DNA of 64,000 bases from Bradyrhizobium sp. ISRA430 (GTDB taxonomy: Bacteria; Pseudomonadota; Alphaproteobacteria; Rhizobiales; Xanthobacteraceae). The stretch lies in NCBI RefSeq assembly GCF_029909975.1, contig NZ_CP094516.1, forward strand, positions 4,712,001 through 4,776,000, in the 5' to 3' direction. This document shows positions 54,449 to 62,704 of this stretch, one piece after another. Position 1 is the first letter of the stretch. Every line of letters begins with the position of its first letter. The notes under the pieces were generated by a model. The model worked only from the letters and a program-made list of their open reading frames with translations, was not told where the DNA came from and made no database searches. The position numbers and the translations under genes are program-made.

Positions 54449-55569
54449 CCTGTTGCGTAATCCCACGACTGTGATTCTGTAGGGCAGAGCCCTGGAGGAC
54501 TGACGATGGCGGTGAAGCAGACGGGGCAGCCGAGTTTTATTGAGGCGTGGCTGCCGAAGGGAGCCGGTGCCAATGCGGCGCTGGATCGGTTGTCGAGCTT
54601 GGTCAAATGGTACCGGTTCGAGAAGCTGATGGCGCATTTGCGGGATGAAGGAAGCCCTGGCCGCCCGGGCTATCCGGTGCTGGTGCTGTTTCGCGCGCTG
54701 CTGTTGCAGTCGCTCTATGGTCTTTCGGAGCGCGAGCTCGAGGAGGCGCTGGGGGACCGCTTGTCGTTCAAGCGCTTCGTGGGTCTCAGTCTCGAAGATG
54801 CGACGCCTGATCACACGGTCCTGAACCGCTTCCGGAACCAGCTTGTTGAGCAAGGGCTGCTGGACAAGCTGTTTGGTGAGCTCGATCGTCAGCTTGAGAA
54901 TGCTGGTGTCATCCTGAAGCGCGGCACGATGCTGGATGCGACATTGATCCAGGCGGTGTCAGCGCCTCCGACGCAAGAACAGCCGTCGAAGGATCCCGAT
55001 GCCCGGTTTGCCAAGCGGCAAGGCAAAAGCGGCTCGACCTTCGGTTACAAGGCTCACATGGGTGTCGATGAGGGCTCCGGCCTGATCCGGTCGGTGCTGA
55101 CCACGCCCGCCAATATCAACGACACGACGCCTGCGGACGATCTGATCCGCGGCGACGAAGCCGTGGTGTGGGCCGATGCCGCCTATGACACCCATGCCAG
55201 GCGGGCCCGGCTGAAAGCTGAAGGCAAAAAGCCCCGCATCGCACGTCGTCCCAACAGGCATCACCCGGAGCTGCCGCCGAGGCTCAAACGCTACAACCTT
55301 CTCATCGCCCGACGACGGGCAACGGTGGAGACCACCTTCGCCACCCTCAAACGCCGCATGCGACTGACCTGCATCCGTTATGTCGGTCTTGCCAAAGCAA
55401 GCGGGCAAGTCCTGCTCGCCTCCATCGCGTTCAACATGAGGAAATGGGCTGCGATCACAGCCTGAGCCGCCCGCCGAGGGCACCAGCCGACCCCTTCGTC
55501 GGCCCGCTACCCCGGCAACCAGCTTCTCCCCTGACCTGTCTCGGCCTCAAAAGCCAGTAGCGCAACAGG
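54449..55569 (+). mobile_element. IS5-type insertion sequence, 1121 bp
   Basis: Bounded by inverted ends CCTGTTGCG (9 bases perfect; left 54449-54457, right 55561-55569). It is flanked on both sides by the same 11 bases CCCACAAGGGG (54438-54448 and 55570-55580). It encodes a single intact DDE transposase. The clean ends and intact gene suggest a recent, possibly still active, insertion. Confidence 0.88.
54506..55465 (+). CDS. IS5-family DDE transposase
   Basis: A 319-residue transposase with the DUF772-like N-terminal domain (YPVLVLFRALLLQSLYGLSE, TPDHTVLNRFRNQL) and a complete catalytic triad: Asp144 (GTMLDATLIQA), Asp224 (VWADAAYD) and Glu275 (TVETTFATLKRR). FGYKAHMGVDEGSGLIRSV is the IS5-group central motif. 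TGGAGGAC lies upstream of the ATG. There is no frameshift. It is the only transposase in the window. Confidence 0.93.
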   Translation: MAVKQTGQPSFIEAWLPKGAGANAALDRLSSLVKWYRFEKLMAHLRDEGSPGRPGYPVLVLFRALLLQSLYGLSERELEEALGDRLSFKRFVGLSLEDATPDHTVLNRFRNQLVEQGLLDKLFGELDRQLENAGVILKRGTMLDATLIQAVSAPPTQEQPSKDPDARFAKRQGKSGSTFGYKAHMGVDEGSGLIRSVLTTPANINDTTPADDLIRGDEAVVWADAAYDTHARRARLKAEGKKPRIARRPNRHHPELPPRLKRYNLLIARRRATVETTFATLKRRMRLTCIRYVGLAKASGQVLLASIAFNMRKWAAITA

Positions 55570-55626
55570 CCCACAAGGGGAGAGGGTCAGGCGGCGCGTC
55601 GTCGGCACGACACAGGAGCTGACCCG

Positions 55627-56085
55627 ATGACCCTCACCCTCGAAACAAGATACGTCTTCACCATCACCGCGCGCATCGGTGACGTCATCACCGCCGGCGA
55701 GACCGGGATCGGCGTTCGCCGCATCATTCCGATCATCGGCGGCGAGGTGCAAGGCACGGTCACCGGCAAGGTGCTGCCTTACGGCGCCGATTTCCAGACC
55801 ATCCGCCCCAACGAACTGATCGATCTCGAAGCCAGATACGCCTTCGAGACCGACGACGGCGCCACTGTCTACGTTGAGAACAAGGGCATGCGCTTCGGCC
55901 CGATCGAGCTCCTGCAGAAGCTCAAACGGGGCGAGCCCGTCGATCCGAAACTGATCTATTTCCGCACCGTGCCGAAGTTCGAGACGGGGCACGAGAAGTA
56001 CCGTTGGCTGATGCAGCACATCTTCGTCGCCTCCGCCGCACGCCATGCGGACCGGGTGGTGATCGACGTGCATCAGGTGATGTGA
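55627..56085 (+). CDS. DUF3237-family protein
   Basis: A 152-residue protein matching the DUF3237 family (small beta-barrel proteins without assigned function): LETRYVFTITARIGDVITAG, GGEVQGTVTGKVLPYGADFQ, YFRTVPKFETGHEKYRWL. Members often sit in catabolic clusters for aromatic or acyl compounds, as here. It lies just after the IS, which separates it from the TRAP operon, so any former cotranscription with the TRAP genes would now be broken. Confidence 0.8.
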   Translation: MTLTLETRYVFTITARIGDVITAGETGIGVRRIIPIIGGEVQGTVTGKVLPYGADFQTIRPNELIDLEARYAFETDDGATVYVENKGMRFGPIELLQKLKRGEPVDPKLIYFRTVPKFETGHEKYRWLMQHIFVASAARHADRVVIDVHQVM

Positions 56086-56095
56086 GCCGAACAGA

Positions 56096-56176
56096 CGTCA
56101 TTGCGAGCGAAGCGAAGCAATCCAGACTGTCTGCGCGGATACATTCCTGGAGTGCTTCGCTTCGCTCGCAATGACG
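56096..56176. repeat. REP-like element with 24-base perfect arms
   Basis: Left arm CGTCATTGCGAGCGAAGCGA continuing AGCA; the exact reverse complement is at 56153-56176. A further TCCAG/CTGGA pair lies inside after one mismatch. The GCGAGCGAAGCGAAGCAATCC signature is a widespread repeat in Bradyrhizobium-like genomes. It is a different type from the other repeats here. Confidence 0.8.
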
Positions 56177-56212
56177 AAAAATGGGGTAGTGTCGGCGCCC
56201 TAAACTCGGCTC

Positions 56213-56286
56213 GTCGTCCCGGGGCGCGACGAAGTCGCGAGCCCGGGATCCATAGCCACAGGAAGGGGTTTGGCGACGACCCGTAA
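56213..56286. repeat. partial palindromic repeat
   Basis: CGTCGTCCCGGGGCGCGACG then AGTCGCGAGCCCGGGATCCATAG, with the CCACAGGAAGGGGTTTGG tail also seen in altered form at about 85-115. It looks like one half of a longer element. The rest of the gap up to 56478 shows no gene that I can support. Confidence 0.5.
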
Positions 56287-56478
56287 CCCCGATCTCGCGC
56301 CACATCGCTCCCTGAGGTTGATGGTGCGGAACGGCCTTCGCAGGGGTGACGAGCGGAGGTTGGCCGCAAAGGAAGCGCATCCCTAACGTGTCAGTCGCAA
56401 AAATCGGCCAAGCACCTCGATGGCCCGCTAGGAACCGCATCCTGACCTATCCGCCCCGCCTTGACTCCCCCGGAATTC

Positions 56479-56493
56479 GTTATACAACATAAC
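56479..56493 (+). promoter_or_regulatory. 15-bp dyad motif before the crotonase/feruloyl-CoA synthase operon
   Basis: GTTAT-N5-ATAAC with perfect 5-base arms, ending 19 bases before the ATG of the crotonase gene. It shares 12 of 15 bases with the site at 50952-50966. The short distance to the start means a bound protein would overlap the transcription start or leader, as a repressor would. Confidence 0.5.
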
Positions 56494-56512
56494 TATTCTG
56501 ACAAGGACGCAA

Positions 56513-57322
56513 ATGACACAGGGAAACGCCGAAGCCGCCAGCGCGGGTGCCGCCGGGCTGCTCAAGATCGAGAGGGCGGACAGGGTTTTGACCGTGGGTC
56601 TGAACCGGCCGGCCAAGCGCAATGCGCTGAACGACGGCATCATTCTGGAAATCGGCGACTGCTTCGCGACGCTGCCCGAGGATATCGGCGCGGTCGTCAT
56701 CCACGGCATCGGCGACCATTTCTCCTCCGGCCTCGACCTCTCCGAATTGACCGACCACGACGCCACCGGCGGGCTCCTGCATTCGCAGATGTGGCACCGG
56801 GTGTTCGATCGCATCCAGTACAGCCGCGTGCCGGTCATCGCCGCGCTGAAAGGCGCCGTGATCGGCGGCGGGCTGGAGCTGGCCTGTGCCGCGCATATCC
56901 GCGTCGCCGAGCCCTCGACCTATTTCGCGCTGCCGGAGGGGCAGCGCGGCATCTTCGTCGGCGGCGGCGGATCGGTGCGGCTGCCGCGACTGATCGGAGT
57001 GGCGCGGATGATGGATATGATGCTGACGGGGCGCGTCTATTCGGCGACCGAAGGCGCTTCCTACGGCTTTGCGCAATACGTGACGGAAGCCGGCAATGGA
57101 CTCGGCAAGGCGCTGGAGCTTGCCACCCGCATTGCCTCCAATGCGCCGCTGACGAATTTTGCCGTGCTCCAGGCGCTGCCGATGATCGCAGAAGCCAATC
57201 CGCAGACCGGCCTGTTGATGGAATCGCTGATGGCGACGGTGGCGCAGAGCGACAAGGAGGCAAAGCGCAGGATCCGCGAGTTCCTCGAGCACAAGACCGC
57301 CAAGGTGAAGCCGAAGTCATGA
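56513..57322 (+). CDS. crotonase-family enoyl-CoA hydratase
   Basis: A 269-residue crotonase: LNRPAKRNALNDGIILEIGD, the oxyanion-hole loop DHFSSGLDLSEL, GGGLELACAAHIRVAEPSTY and LPEGQRGIFVGGGGSVRLPR, with both catalytic Glu positions filled. It is the first gene of an operon whose second gene is a feruloyl-CoA synthase, so it probably hydrates a hydroxycinnamoyl-CoA. It is not clearly the aldolase-type vanillin-forming hydratase-lyase, whose signature I do not see. The stop overlaps the next start (ATGA). Confidence 0.85.
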   Translation: MTQGNAEAASAGAAGLLKIERADRVLTVGLNRPAKRNALNDGIILEIGDCFATLPEDIGAVVIHGIGDHFSSGLDLSELTDHDATGGLLHSQMWHRVFDRIQYSRVPVIAALKGAVIGGGLELACAAHIRVAEPSTYFALPEGQRGIFVGGGGSVRLPRLIGVARMMDMMLTGRVYSATEGASYGFAQYVTEAGNGLGKALELATRIASNAPLTNFAVLQALPMIAEANPQTGLLMESLMATVAQSDKEAKRRIREFLEHKTAKVKPKS

Positions 57323-59202
57323 GCGCGCAGCCGTCCTCTTCCACCACGGAGCGCGGCGTGAGCACATTCCCGCTGCGGCCGATCTCGTTCGGCGATCCCG
57401 CCGTCAATATCGAGCGGCGCGAGGACGGCACGATTTACCTCAGGCCGAAGCAGCCGCTCGGCGACTATCCCGTCCGCATCACCGACCGCCTGCATCATTG
57501 GGCAAAGACCACGCCCGACCGCATCTTCATGGCGGAGCGCGAAGGCGGACGCGGCTGGCGCAAGATCACCTATGCCGAGCTGCTCACGGCGAGCCGGCAC
57601 ATCGCCTCGGCCCTGATCCAGCGTGGCCTGTCGGCGGACAAGCCGGTCGTGATTCTCTCCGGCAATTCGATCGATCATGCCCTGCTCGCGTTCGGCGCGT
57701 TCTACGCCGGCATTCCGTTCTGCCCGGTGTCGCCGGCCTATTCGCTGGTGTCGAAGGACTACGGCAAGCTGTCCTATCTGATGCAGCTCCTGACGCCCGG
57801 ACTCGTCTTCGCCGAGGACGCCGACAAGTTCGCGGATGCGCTTCTTGCCAACGTCTCGCTCGGAACCGAGATCGCCGCATCCTACGGCACCGTGGCCGGA
57901 CGCGACGTCACGCGGCTCGCCGATCTCATCGCGACACCGATCCATCCCGCGCTCGACGAGGTGCACGACAAGATCGGCCCGGACACGATCGCAAAATTCC
58001 TGCTGACCTCCGGCTCGACCGGCAATCCCAAGGCCGTCATCAACACCCAGCGCATGATCTGCGCCAACCAGGTGATGCTGCGCGAGACGCTCGCCTTCCT
58101 CAAGGACGAACCACCCGTCATCATCGACTGGCTGCCCTGGAACCACACTTTCGGCGGCAACCACAATATCGGACTGACGCTCTACAACGGCGGCTCGATG
58201 TATCTCGACGCCGGCAAGCCGATGCCCGGCGGCATCGAGGAGACCGTGCGCAATCTCCAGGAGATTTCGCCGACGGTCTATTTCAATGTCCCCAAGGGCT
58301 ATGAATCGCTGCTGCCCTACTTGCGCGACGACCAGGCCCTGCGCGCAAAATTCTTCGACCGGCTGCACGCGATGTTCTTCTCCGGCGCGGCTCTCTCGCC
58401 CTTCGTCTGGAACAGCCTCGACGAGCTCGCGGTCAAGGAGAAGGGCTATCGGGTACCGATGCTGACCGGCTTAGGTGCGACCGAGACCGCACCGTTCTTC
58501 ATGTCGGTCAATCCGCGCACCAGCCGCTCCGGCCATGTCGGTCTGCCTGTCTCGGGCAATGATGCCAAGCTCGTGCCGAACAACGGCAAGCTGGAAGTCC
58601 GCTGTAAGGGCCCGAACGTGATGCCCGGCTACTGGCGCCAGCCGGACGTGACCGCAAAGTCCTTCGACGAGGAAGGCTTTTACAAGCTCGGCGATGCGCT
58701 GAAGCCTGCCGACCCCGATGATCTCAATGCCGGCTTCGATTTCGACGGCCGTGTCAGCGAGGATTTCAAGCTCGCGAGCGGCACGTGGGTCAGCGTCGGC
58801 CCGCTTCGCGCCCGCCTCATCGCGGCCTGCGCGCCGCTGGTGCGCGACGTCGTCATCGCCGGGATCAATCGCGACGAGATCTCCGCGCTCGTGGTGCTCG
58901 ACCTCGACGGCTGCCGCCTGATCAATCCGACGCTGGCGGCCGACGATCTCGTCGTGACCGCGCGAGACCGTCTGGTCCGCGACGCCTTTCGCGAGCGCCT
59001 GATCCGTTTCCTCAGTACCGCCACCGGCTCCTCGACACGAATTACGCGCGCGATCCTGCTGGACGCGCCGCTGTCGATCGACAAGGGCGAGGTCACGGAC
59101 AAGGGTTCGATCAACCAGCGCGCGGTGCTCGAACATCGCGCCGCATTGATCGAGGAGCTCTACGCTGCCAATCCATCGGACCGTGTGATATCGGTCGGCT
59201 AA
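57319..59202 (+). CDS. fcs: feruloyl-CoA synthase (hydroxycinnamate-CoA ligase)
   Basis: A 627-residue AMP-forming ligase. The N-terminal RPISFGDPAVNIERREDGTI is characteristic of feruloyl-CoA synthases. P-loop LTSGSTGNPKAV is at 229-240 (Lys238), then INTQRMICANQVML and IIDWLPWNHTFGGNHNIGL, which is specific for this branch. DFDGRVSEDFKLASGTWVSVG is the lid region, and SIDKGEVTDKGSINQRAVL has the terminal lysine. It activates ferulate or p-coumarate to the CoA ester. It is coupled to the crotonase by a 4-base overlap. Confidence 0.9.
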   Translation: MSAQPSSSTTERGVSTFPLRPISFGDPAVNIERREDGTIYLRPKQPLGDYPVRITDRLHHWAKTTPDRIFMAEREGGRGWRKITYAELLTASRHIASALIQRGLSADKPVVILSGNSIDHALLAFGAFYAGIPFCPVSPAYSLVSKDYGKLSYLMQLLTPGLVFAEDADKFADALLANVSLGTEIAASYGTVAGRDVTRLADLIATPIHPALDEVHDKIGPDTIAKFLLTSGSTGNPKAVINTQRMICANQVMLRETLAFLKDEPPVIIDWLPWNHTFGGNHNIGLTLYNGGSMYLDAGKPMPGGIEETVRNLQEISPTVYFNVPKGYESLLPYLRDDQALRAKFFDRLHAMFFSGAALSPFVWNSLDELAVKEKGYRVPMLTGLGATETAPFFMSVNPRTSRSGHVGLPVSGNDAKLVPNNGKLEVRCKGPNVMPGYWRQPDVTAKSFDEEGFYKLGDALKPADPDDLNAGFDFDGRVSEDFKLASGTWVSVGPLRARLIAACAPLVRDVVIAGINRDEISALVVLDLDGCRLINPTLAADDLVVTARDRLVRDAFRERLIRFLSTATGSSTRITRAILLDAPLSIDKGEVTDKGSINQRAVLEHRAALIEELYAANPSDRVISVG

Positions 59203-59238
59203 CAGGACGAGATTTGTCGTGAAACAGTCGGCCCCGGC

Positions 59239-59392
59239 GTTCCCTTCACCTCGCCCCGCTTGCGGGGAGAGATCGAATTTGCGCAGAAGCGCAAATTCGG
59301 GTGAGGGGGACTCTCCGCGTGTCCGTCTTTCACCTCTTTTGCGGAAGCAGCCCCTCACCCCAACCCTCTCCCGTAAGAACGGGGGGAGGGAG
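59239..59392. repeat. intra-operon palindromic repeat
   Basis: CCTTCACCTCGCCCCGCTTG with GCGGGGAGAG, then a nested GAATTTGCGC-AGAA-GCGCAAATTC hairpin, GGTGAGGGGGACTCTCCGCG, and the closing half CCCCTCACCCCAACCCTCTCC ending in CGGGGGGAGGG. Same type as 52241-52388. It lies between the feruloyl-CoA synthase and SDR genes. Confidence 0.65.
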
Positions 59393-59436
59393 CAGATCGA
59401 TCGATCCGATCGCATTCGAATTCGAAGGAGAACGCC

Positions 59437-60198
59437 ATGTTGTTGAAGGATCAGGCAGTCATCGTCACCGGCGGCGCATCGGGACTTGGTGCTGCCACCG
59501 CGCGTAAACTGGCGGCGCAGGGCGCCAAGGTCGCGGTCTGCGATCTCAATGCCAAGCTCGCAGAGACCGTCGCCGCCGAGATCAAGGGCGTCGCGGTCGC
59601 CTGCGACGTCTCCGATGCGGCTTCCGCCGAAGCCGCGATCGCGCAGGCCGCTAAGGCGCATGGCCCGGCGCGCGTGCTGGTCAACTGCGCCGGCATCGGC
59701 GTTGCAAAGCGCGTCGTCGGCCGCGACGGACCAATGGCGCTCTCCGATTTCGACAAGGTGGTCAAGGTCAACCTGATCGGCACCTTCAACATGCTGCGCC
59801 TCGCCGCGACCGAGATGTCCAAGCTCGAGCCGCAGGCCACCGGCGAGCGCGGCGTCATCATCAACACCGCGTCGGTCGCTGCCTATGACGGCCAGATCGG
59901 ACAGTCGGCCTATTCGGCCTCCAAGGGCGGCATCGTCGGCATGACGCTGCCGATCGCGCGTGAGCTCGCTCAGTTCGGCGTCCGCGTGCTCACCATCGCG
60001 CCCGGGCTGTTCCTGACGCCTTTGCTCGCCAACCTGCCGCAGGAGGCCCAGGACTCGCTCGCCGCAGCGATCCCCTTCCCTCGCCGGCTCGGCAGCCCGG
60101 ACGAATTCGCCGCGCTCGCGCTGCACATGGTGGAAAATCCCTACCTCAACGGCGAAGTGGTGCGCCTCGACGCCTCGCTGCGCATGGCGCCGAAGTAA
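59437..60198 (+). CDS. SDR, 3-hydroxyacyl-CoA dehydrogenase type 2-like
   Basis: A 253-residue classical SDR with TGGASGLGAATARKLAAQG near residues 11-29, NCAGIGVAKRVVGRDGP, INTASVAAYDGQIGQSAYSASKGG (catalytic Ser, Tyr and Lys) and PGLFLTPLLANLP. The pattern is that of HSD10-type 3-hydroxyacyl-CoA dehydrogenases. In this operon it fits oxidation of the 3-hydroxy-3-arylpropionyl-CoA made by the crotonase. GAAGGAG precedes the ATG. Confidence 0.88.
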   Translation: MLLKDQAVIVTGGASGLGAATARKLAAQGAKVAVCDLNAKLAETVAAEIKGVAVACDVSDAASAEAAIAQAAKAHGPARVLVNCAGIGVAKRVVGRDGPMALSDFDKVVKVNLIGTFNMLRLAATEMSKLEPQATGERGVIINTASVAAYDGQIGQSAYSASKGGIVGMTLPIARELAQFGVRVLTIAPGLFLTPLLANLPQEAQDSLAAAIPFPRRLGSPDEFAALALHMVENPYLNGEVVRLDASLRMAPK

Positions 60199-60222
60199 GA
60201 ACGGCAATCGTAGGGGCGCGAC

Positions 60223-60642
60223 ATGTTCGTGAACCGGCGCGACGTACAGATCCAGTGGGGCGATTGCGACCCCGCTAACATCGTCTATTACCCGCGCTAT
60301 TTCGGCATGTTCGACGATTCGACCTCGGTCCTGTTCGAGAAGGCCGGCTTCTCGAAGCAGGACCTGGTCCACAAATATGGCCTGGTCGGCATTCCCATGG
60401 TCGACACGCGGGCGAAATTCTACATCCCCTCGACCCATGGCGACTGGATCACCATCGAGACCCGGATCGAGAGCATCAAGCGCTCGAGCTTCGAGGTGAA
60501 GCACAACGTCTACAAGGGCGAGGCGCTGGCAATCGAAGCCTTCGAGACCCGCGTCCTGGTCGGCCGCGACCCGGCCGACCCGGACAAGCTGAAATCGGCG
60601 CCGTTTCCTCCGGAAATGGTGACGAAATTCATCGGGAGCTAA
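60223..60642 (+). CDS. 4-hydroxybenzoyl-CoA-type thioesterase
   Basis: A 139-residue hotdog thioesterase of the 4HBT class. QWGDCDPANIVYYPRYFGMF at 11-30 contains the catalytic Asp16, equivalent to Asp17 of Pseudomonas 4-hydroxybenzoyl-CoA thioesterase. In context it would release an aromatic acid from its CoA ester; 4-hydroxybenzoate so formed would feed pobA, 9 kb away. It follows the SDR by 24 bases and precedes a binding-protein gene. Confidence 0.88.
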   Translation: MFVNRRDVQIQWGDCDPANIVYYPRYFGMFDDSTSVLFEKAGFSKQDLVHKYGLVGIPMVDTRAKFYIPSTHGDWITIETRIESIKRSSFEVKHNVYKGEALAIEAFETRVLVGRDPADPDKLKSAPFPPEMVTKFIGS

Positions 60643-60720
60643 ATCGCCACACCATCCAAAGACGGGGCTGAATTAACCCCCGATTTCTGCTTTCAAAGAA
60701 ACACGTAAAGGGAGGAATAG

Positions 60721-61863
60721 ATGAGACGCTTTTACCTGACCGCCGCGATCGCCGCCGCGACGCTCGCACTGCCGGCGCTGGCGCAGACCAATGAAATCAC
60801 CATCGGCATCACCACCACCACGACTGGCCCGGGCGCGGCCCTTGGCATTCCCGAGCGCAACGCGCTGGAATTCGTGCCGAAGGAGATCGGCGGCGTGCCG
60901 CTGAAGGTGATCGTGCTCGACGACGGCGGCGACCCGACGACGGCGACCACCAACGCTCGCCGCTTCGTCACGGAATCCAAGGCCGACATCATCATGGGTT
61001 CGGCTCTGACGCCGCCGACGATCGCCGTCTCCAACGTCGCCAACGAAGCCGGCATTCCGCATTTCGGCCTCGCGCCGTTTCCGATCACGCCGGACCGCAT
61101 GAAGTGGTCGGTGGCGATGCCGCAGCCGATCCCGATCGTGGGCAAGGTGCTCTACGACCACATGAAGTCCAAGGGCGTGAAGACCGTCGGCTATATCGGC
61201 TACTCCGATTCTTACGGTGACCTCTGGTTCAACGACCTGAAGGCGCAGGCCGTGCCGATGGGCGTGACCGTCGTCGACGAGGAGCGCTTCGCGCGTCCCG
61301 ACACCTCGGTGACCGGGCAGGTCTTGAAGCTCGTCGCTGCCAATCCCGACGCGATCCTGGTCGGCGCCTCCGGCACCGCGGCCGCGCTGCCGCAGACCGA
61401 GCTGCGCGAGCGCGGCTATCAGGGGCTGATCTACCAGACCCACGGCGCTGCCAGCATGGACTTCATCCGCATCGCCGGCAAAGCCGCGGAAGGCGTGCTG
61501 ATGGCCTCGGGCCCGGTGATGGATCCGGAAGACCAGCCGGACGAGGCGCAGACGAAGAAGCCGGGCCTTGCGCTCAACACCGCCTATGAAGCGAAGTACG
61601 GCCCGAACAGCCGCAGCCAGTTTGCCGGTCACTCCTACGACGCCTTCGAGCTTCTCAAACGCATCATTCCGGCTGCACTGAAGACGGCCAAGCCGGGCAC
61701 GCCGGAGTTTCGCGAGGCCATCCGCCAGGCCCTGCTGACGGAGAAGGAACTGGCGGCCAGTCAGGGCGTCTACAACTTCACCGAAAAGGATCGCTACGGC
61801 CTCGATGAGCGCTCGCGCATCCTGCTCACGGTGAAGAATGGCAAGTATACGCTGGTCAAGTAA
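60721..61863 (+). CDS. branched-chain-type ABC substrate-binding protein (orphan)
   Basis: A 380-residue periplasmic type I receptor with signal peptide MRRFYLTAAIAAATLALPAL, cleavage near ALAQ. The mature start EITIGITTTTTGPGAALGIP differs clearly from the four tandem SBPs at 22-28 kb, so it is a separate lineage. GGAGGA precedes the ATG. No permease or ATPase gene is adjacent. It closes the hydroxycinnamate operon and is followed by a strong terminator. It is likely to bind an aromatic acid and to borrow a membrane complex, for example the SBP-less one at 8.9-12.5 kb. Confidence 0.9.
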   Translation: MRRFYLTAAIAAATLALPALAQTNEITIGITTTTTGPGAALGIPERNALEFVPKEIGGVPLKVIVLDDGGDPTTATTNARRFVTESKADIIMGSALTPPTIAVSNVANEAGIPHFGLAPFPITPDRMKWSVAMPQPIPIVGKVLYDHMKSKGVKTVGYIGYSDSYGDLWFNDLKAQAVPMGVTVVDEERFARPDTSVTGQVLKLVAANPDAILVGASGTAAALPQTELRERGYQGLIYQTHGAASMDFIRIAGKAAEGVLMASGPVMDPEDQPDEAQTKKPGLALNTAYEAKYGPNSRSQFAGHSYDAFELLKRIIPAALKTAKPGTPEFREAIRQALLTEKELAASQGVYNFTEKDRYGLDERSRILLTVKNGKYTLVK

Positions 61864-61889
61864 GCACAGCTTTCGGTTCGAGACGATCA

Positions 61890-61918
61890 GAGCCGGCCCC
61901 ATGGGCCGGCTCTTTTTT
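61890..61918 (+). terminator. intrinsic terminator of the hydroxycinnamate operon
   Basis: A perfect 10-bp stem (GAGCCGGCCC, 3-base loop, GGGCCGGCTC) followed by six Ts, 26 bases beyond the SBP stop. It is convergent with the GST gene. Confidence 0.9.
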
Positions 61919-61938
61919 GCGCGGCGTGGCGCCGAGCT

Positions 61939-62667
61939 TCAGGCAGCCTGAGCAAGCCTGCTCCAGGCAAACTCCGGATAGTACTTGACCATCATCCGGT
62001 CGACATAGGCGGTGAGGTTCGGAAACTCCTCGGCCCGCCCGCGCAGCTTGGATTCGAAGAACGGCGTGAGGATTCCGGCGAGCGCGCCGAAGGCGGTCGC
62101 ATCGACGCCGCACGGCTTGTCGCCCATCAGATAGGACTTGTCGCCGAGCTGCACCGAAAGCGCAAACAGCGAGCGTACGGCGAGATCGACATCGTCATCA
62201 GGCGCATGGCGGCCGAGACCGGAGAGCAGATAATTCTCGGCGACCCGAAATTGCGCATCCTCGCGCAGCTTCTCACGGTTGTGCTCCGGCGCGCCGTCGA
62301 AGAAGTGCGCAGGCCCCTTGGCGAAATTGACCGGATCGACCCAGCGCGCCCCGACCAGCGCCCAGTAGACGTGATGCTCGATCATCCGCTCGAAGGCCCA
62401 GGCCTGCGCGCGCTGCTGCAGGCTGAGGCCGGCGTCGAAATCGAATCCGTATCGGCGTTCGATATGGGCGCGGATGAAGGTGGAATCGGCGACCGCCTCG
62501 CCATCATCGTCGATGAAGGGCAACTGCCCCTTGGGCGAGGCGGGCGGCATCGCCCGCTCCTTCCGATACGGCAGCTCCGCCATCTTGAGCTGCACCTCGG
62601 TCTTGGTGACGAAAGGGCTGATTTCCGGCAGGCCGAATCCGACACCGAAGCCGTAAAGGGTGATCAT
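61939..62667 (-). CDS. glutathione S-transferase family protein
   Basis: A 242-residue GST-like protein: a thioredoxin-fold N-terminus (MITLYGFGVGFGLPEISPFV; KGQLPFIDDDGEAVADSTFI for GSH contacts) and a helical C-terminal domain (SYLMGDKPCGVDATAFGAL). It resembles the Fax/metaxin-like branch more than classical GSTs, without an obvious catalytic Cys or Ser at the usual place. The start is ATG 62667, with AGGAG 8 bases upstream. A copy of the 24-bp dyad lies 49-72 bases upstream of the start, pointing to control by the WYL regulator. Confidence 0.85.
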   Translation of the reverse strand: MITLYGFGVGFGLPEISPFVTKTEVQLKMAELPYRKERAMPPASPKGQLPFIDDDGEAVADSTFIRAHIERRYGFDFDAGLSLQQRAQAWAFERMIEHHVYWALVGARWVDPVNFAKGPAHFFDGAPEHNREKLREDAQFRVAENYLLSGLGRHAPDDDVDLAVRSLFALSVQLGDKSYLMGDKPCGVDATAFGALAGILTPFFESKLRGRAEEFPNLTAYVDRMMVKYYPEFAWSRLAQAA

Positions 62668-62704
62668 GTCTCGCGCTCCTGATCCTCGAAAGATGCGATG
62701 GAAC

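Noticed and set aside
54506..55465. Two-frame transposase with programmed frameshift, as in some IS5 subgroups
   Set aside because: The transposase is a single uninterrupted frame containing all three catalytic residues.
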